This document shows positions 12,140 through 14,201 of a stretch of DNA of 14,201 nt, one piece after another. Under the pieces are notes generated by a model. The model did not search any database. It saw only the letters and a program-made list of their open reading frames with translations, and had not been told where the DNA came from. Source of the stretch: Citromicrobium sp. (lineage in GTDB: Bacteria; Pseudomonadota; Alphaproteobacteria; Sphingomonadales; Sphingomonadaceae); assembly GCA_002712945.1 (NCBI GenBank), contig PAVA01000008.1, forward strand, positions 1-14,201, given 5' to 3'. How positions within the stretch are numbered: the first letter of the stretch is position 1; each line of letters starts with the position of its first letter. The position numbers and the translations under genes were made by a program.

Positions 12140-13426
12140 ATGGACGGGGTTAACGAAAGCTCGCGCTTTGCGCGGCAACATGGTGCCGTGGCATCGAGGC
12201 TGACGGGGATTGCCACCTCGCTGTTCTTCGATCGGCCGGTGCAACTGGTCGACGCCGGCGATCCGAAAAGCAGCCATCACGGCCGCACGATCGTCCTCGA
12301 ACGCGCCGACACCAATGAAATCGTCCCGGCAGGCAAGGGCGGCACGATCCGCTATGCCGACCCGTCGAGCGAGACGACCATGGCCGCGCTGGTCGCGCTG
12401 CTATGCGCGGGTTCCGGCCCGGTCGCCGCCGATCCCGTCTCGCTCGCGGTCATCGCGCTCGCCGACCGGCTGGCGCAGACCGATATTCCCGTGCTGATCC
12501 ACGGGCCTACTGGCACCGGCAAGGAAGTGCTCTCCAAGTTCATCCACCAGCGCAGCGCGCGGGCCGACAAGCCGTTCATCGCCGTCAACTGCGCCGCGAT
12601 CCCCGAAACAATGCTCGAAGCCCTGCTGTTCGGGCACGAGAAGGGCGCTTTCACCGGCGCAAATTCCTCCGGCGAGGGTTTCTTCCGCGCCGCCGATGGC
12701 GGGACGCTGCTGCTCGACGAGATCGCCGAAATGCCGCTGCCGCTGCAGGCCAAGCTGCTGCGTGCGCTGCAGGAAGGCGAAGTCGTGCCGATCGGCGCGA
12801 CCAGCCCGATCAAGGTCGACGTACGGGTGATCGCCTGTGCCAACCGCGATCTGCCCTCCGAGGTGCAGGCCGGGCGCTTCCGCGAAGACCTGTTCTATCG
12901 CCTCAATGTCTTTCCGATGACGCTCAACCCGCTCGCCGAGCGCCCGGGCGACATCGCCCCGCTCGCTTTCGCGATGATCCTGCGCCACCACACCAAGGGG
13001 CAGCCGGTTCCGTGGCTGAGCGAAACCGCGCTTTCGGTGCTCAAGGCCCACAAGTGGCCGGGCAATGTCCGCGAGCTGGAAAATGTCATCCGCCGCGCGC
13101 TGCTGCTCGCACAGGGCAAGAGCGCGATCCGGACCGAACATATCGTGTTCGACACCAGCGTCCGCGCCGTCGCTTCTCAGGAACGCGGCGCCCCTGCGGA
13201 ACAGCCGCCCGTGCGCCAGGGGATCTACGAGGTAAAGCCCAGCGGTGCGCGCCGGCTGTCCAAGATCGTGCGCGAGTCCGAAGCCAACGCGATCATGGAA
13301 ACGCTCGACGCATGCAACGGACGCCGGGCCGAGGCCGCGCGCCAGCTCGGCATCAGCGAGCGCACGCTGCGCTATCGCCTCGCATCGTTCCGTGAAGCCG
13401 GTATCGCCGTGGGAGGCGCAAGATGA
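12140..13426 (+). CDS. Sigma-54-dependent flagellar transcription activator (FlbD/FleQ type)
   Basis: 428 residues. An AAA+ sigma-54 interaction domain spans about 100-340: Walker A GPTGTGKE (122-129), the sigma-54 contact loop GAFTGA (169-174), Walker B GTLLLDE (188-194), ANRD (234-237), RFREDLFYRL (246-255) and WPGNVREL (306-313). All catalytic elements are intact. A Fis-type helix-turn-helix (about 393-417: RRAEAARQLGISERTLRYRL) binds DNA. The first ~95 residues show no receiver-domain phosphorylation pattern, so activity is probably not controlled by phosphotransfer. The AAA+ part most resembles Caulobacter FlbD. It overlaps fliE by ATGA, heads the basal-body operon and is the likely activator of the flgB promoter. 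Start at ATG 12140 is the best available, though its ribosome site is weak. Confidence 0.93.
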   Translation: MDGVNESSRFARQHGAVASRLTGIATSLFFDRPVQLVDAGDPKSSHHGRTIVLERADTNEIVPAGKGGTIRYADPSSETTMAALVALLCAGSGPVAADPVSLAVIALADRLAQTDIPVLIHGPTGTGKEVLSKFIHQRSARADKPFIAVNCAAIPETMLEALLFGHEKGAFTGANSSGEGFFRAADGGTLLLDEIAEMPLPLQAKLLRALQEGEVVPIGATSPIKVDVRVIACANRDLPSEVQAGRFREDLFYRLNVFPMTLNPLAERPGDIAPLAFAMILRHHTKGQPVPWLSETALSVLKAHKWPGNVRELENVIRRALLLAQGKSAIRTEHIVFDTSVRAVASQERGAPAEQPPVRQGIYEVKPSGARRLSKIVRESEANAIMETLDACNGRRAEAARQLGISERTLRYRLASFREAGIAVGGAR

Positions 13427-13791
13427 ACCCTCTTTCGGGTGCCGGCGGGGCCGGCTCGATCAATCAGGTGATGGCGCTGCGCCAGCAGATCATCGATCGC
13501 TCGCAGGTGCTGCAGGAGCTGCATCAGGACAAGGCCGCCGCGCCAACCGAGGCGAGCCCCGCGCAGGATAGCGGCGGTTTCGCGGATTCGCTGCGCAGCG
13601 CGCTCGACGGCGTCAACGCCGCGCAGCAGCGCTCGGGCGACATCACCGCGGCCTACGAACGCGGCGAAGTCACCGACATCGCCAAGGTCATGCTCGCCCG
13701 CCAGGAAGCGGGCGTCGCATTCGAGGCAACCCTGCAGGTGCGCAACAAGCTGCTGAGCGCCTACCAGGAAATCATGCGGATGGGGGTCTGA
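13423..13791 (+). CDS. fliE: Flagellar hook-basal body protein FliE
   Basis: 122 residues, slightly longer than E. coli FliE (104). FliE is the first exported rod component and joins the MS-ring to FlgB. The family signature is in the second half: GGFADSLRSALDGVNAAQQRSGD (51-73), YERGEVTDIAKVMLARQEAGVAF (78-100) and the C-terminal LQVRNKLLSAYQEIMRM. The Ala/Pro-rich segment at 38-49 accounts for the extra length. The start overlaps the stop of the activator gene, and fliF begins 3 nt after its TGA, so the three are co-transcribed and translationally coupled. Confidence 0.96.
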   Translation: MNPLSGAGGAGSINQVMALRQQIIDRSQVLQELHQDKAAAPTEASPAQDSGGFADSLRSALDGVNAAQQRSGDITAAYERGEVTDIAKVMLARQEAGVAFEATLQVRNKLLSAYQEIMRMGV

Positions 13792-13794
13792 TAG

Positions 13795-14201
13795 ATGGCC
13801 GGTCTGGTTCCTGCTGGCGCCCCGCAAGGCGCCGCCCCTCCTCCTTCCCGGGGCTCGATCCTCGAACCGCTGACCTCCGGTTCGGGTAACATGGGCGAGC
13901 GCGCACGCGCCTTCGCCGCGCAGCCGATGGTCAGGAAGGTGTTGCCCTGGTTCGTCGGCATGGCGGGCTTGGGCATTGCCGCGCTGCTCTGGGCGACGCT
14001 CGCTCCGGGGCCGCAGCGCGTCCTCTACTCCTCGCTCGACGATGCCAGCCGCGCATCGGTGGTCGCCAGCCTCGACCAGGCAGGCATCGGCTACAGGATC
14101 GACAACAATACCGGCACACTGACGGTCAGCGAAAGCGATCTCTATCGCGCGCGCATGCTGGTCGCCTCCGACGGAGCGATCGCCGCGCCCGAAACCGGCG
14201 C
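13795..14201 (+). CDS. fliF: Flagellar MS-ring protein FliF, 5' part
   Basis: The first 135 residues are present and the frame is open to the right edge. A Pro/Gly/Ala-rich cytoplasmic N-terminus leads to a membrane helix at about 49-69 (LPWFVGMAGLGIAALLWATL). The YscJ/FliF ring-building domain then starts: RVLYSSLDDASRASVV (75-90), LDQAGIGYRIDNN (93-105) and LTVSESDLYRARMLVASDG (109-127). FliF forms the inner-membrane MS-ring on which the rod and export gate assemble. ATG 13795 lies 3 nt after the fliE stop; GATGGGGG near 13779-13786 inside fliE may serve as ribosome site. Confidence 0.95.
   Translation, partial: MAGLVPAGAPQGAAPPPSRGSILEPLTSGSGNMGERARAFAAQPMVRKVLPWFVGMAGLGIAALLWATLAPGPQRVLYSSLDDASRASVVASLDQAGIGYRIDNNTGTLTVSESDLYRARMLVASDGAIAAPETG

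Overview
The window is a flagellar gene cluster from a GC-rich alphaproteobacterium. The best guess is a sphingomonad (Sphingomonadales, Erythrobacter-like), judged from gene order, codon use (strong G/C at third positions), the short flagellin and a FlbD/FleQ-type activator. This assignment is an inference; no marker gene for taxonomy is present. Sixteen protein genes are supported, two of them cut by the window edges.

Layout. (1) 1-590, minus strand: 5' part of a second, shortened MotA/ExbB-type channel gene, absent from simple ATG-to-stop ORF lists because its stop lies outside the window. (2) 591-766: divergent regulatory region with repeated TTGCCG-type boxes followed by a textbook sigma-54 promoter (TGGCAC-N5-TTGCT, 700-715). 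(3) 767-10279, plus strand: one long, tightly packed run flgB-C-D-E-F-G-H-I-J-K-L-motA-motB, with several 4-nt ATGA overlaps and no gap over 27 nt. It encodes rod, hook, hook cap, P- and L-rings, hook-filament junction and stator. (4) 10280-11019: about 740 nt with no convincing gene, holding a 10-bp tandem repeat. (5) 11020-11908, minus strand: a 275-residue flagellin with its own UUCG-loop terminator. (6) 11909-12139: AT-richer divergent intergenic region with dyads. (7) 12140-14201, plus strand: a sigma-54 activator gene overlapping fliE, then the 5' end of fliF, which is the start of the basal-body (MS-ring) operon.

How it fits together. The activator (intact Walker A, GAFTGA, Walker B and Fis-type HTH, but no recognisable receiver domain) is encoded at the head of the fliE-fliF operon. 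It is the obvious candidate to drive the sigma-54 promoter of the flgB operon. An 18-bp element, CACCGGCAAA-N4-TGCC, occurs in both places where this regulator might act: about 80-100 nt upstream of the predicted flgB transcription start, and just upstream of the activator gene in the fliC/activator intergenic region. This suggests one DNA-binding protein coordinating the hook operon, its own operon and possibly flagellin.

Unusual points: FlgD is reduced to its N-terminal domain (100 residues); FlgE is only 269 residues and appears to lack the D2 domain; a second MotA-like protein lacks the first membrane segment; and the flagellin keeps the gamma-proteobacterial type LQRxRELxVQ segment that some alphaproteobacterial flagellins have lost. 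I found no phage, IS, CRISPR, tRNA or rRNA. I do not see a wholly new system here; the most novel-looking signals are regulatory and architectural.
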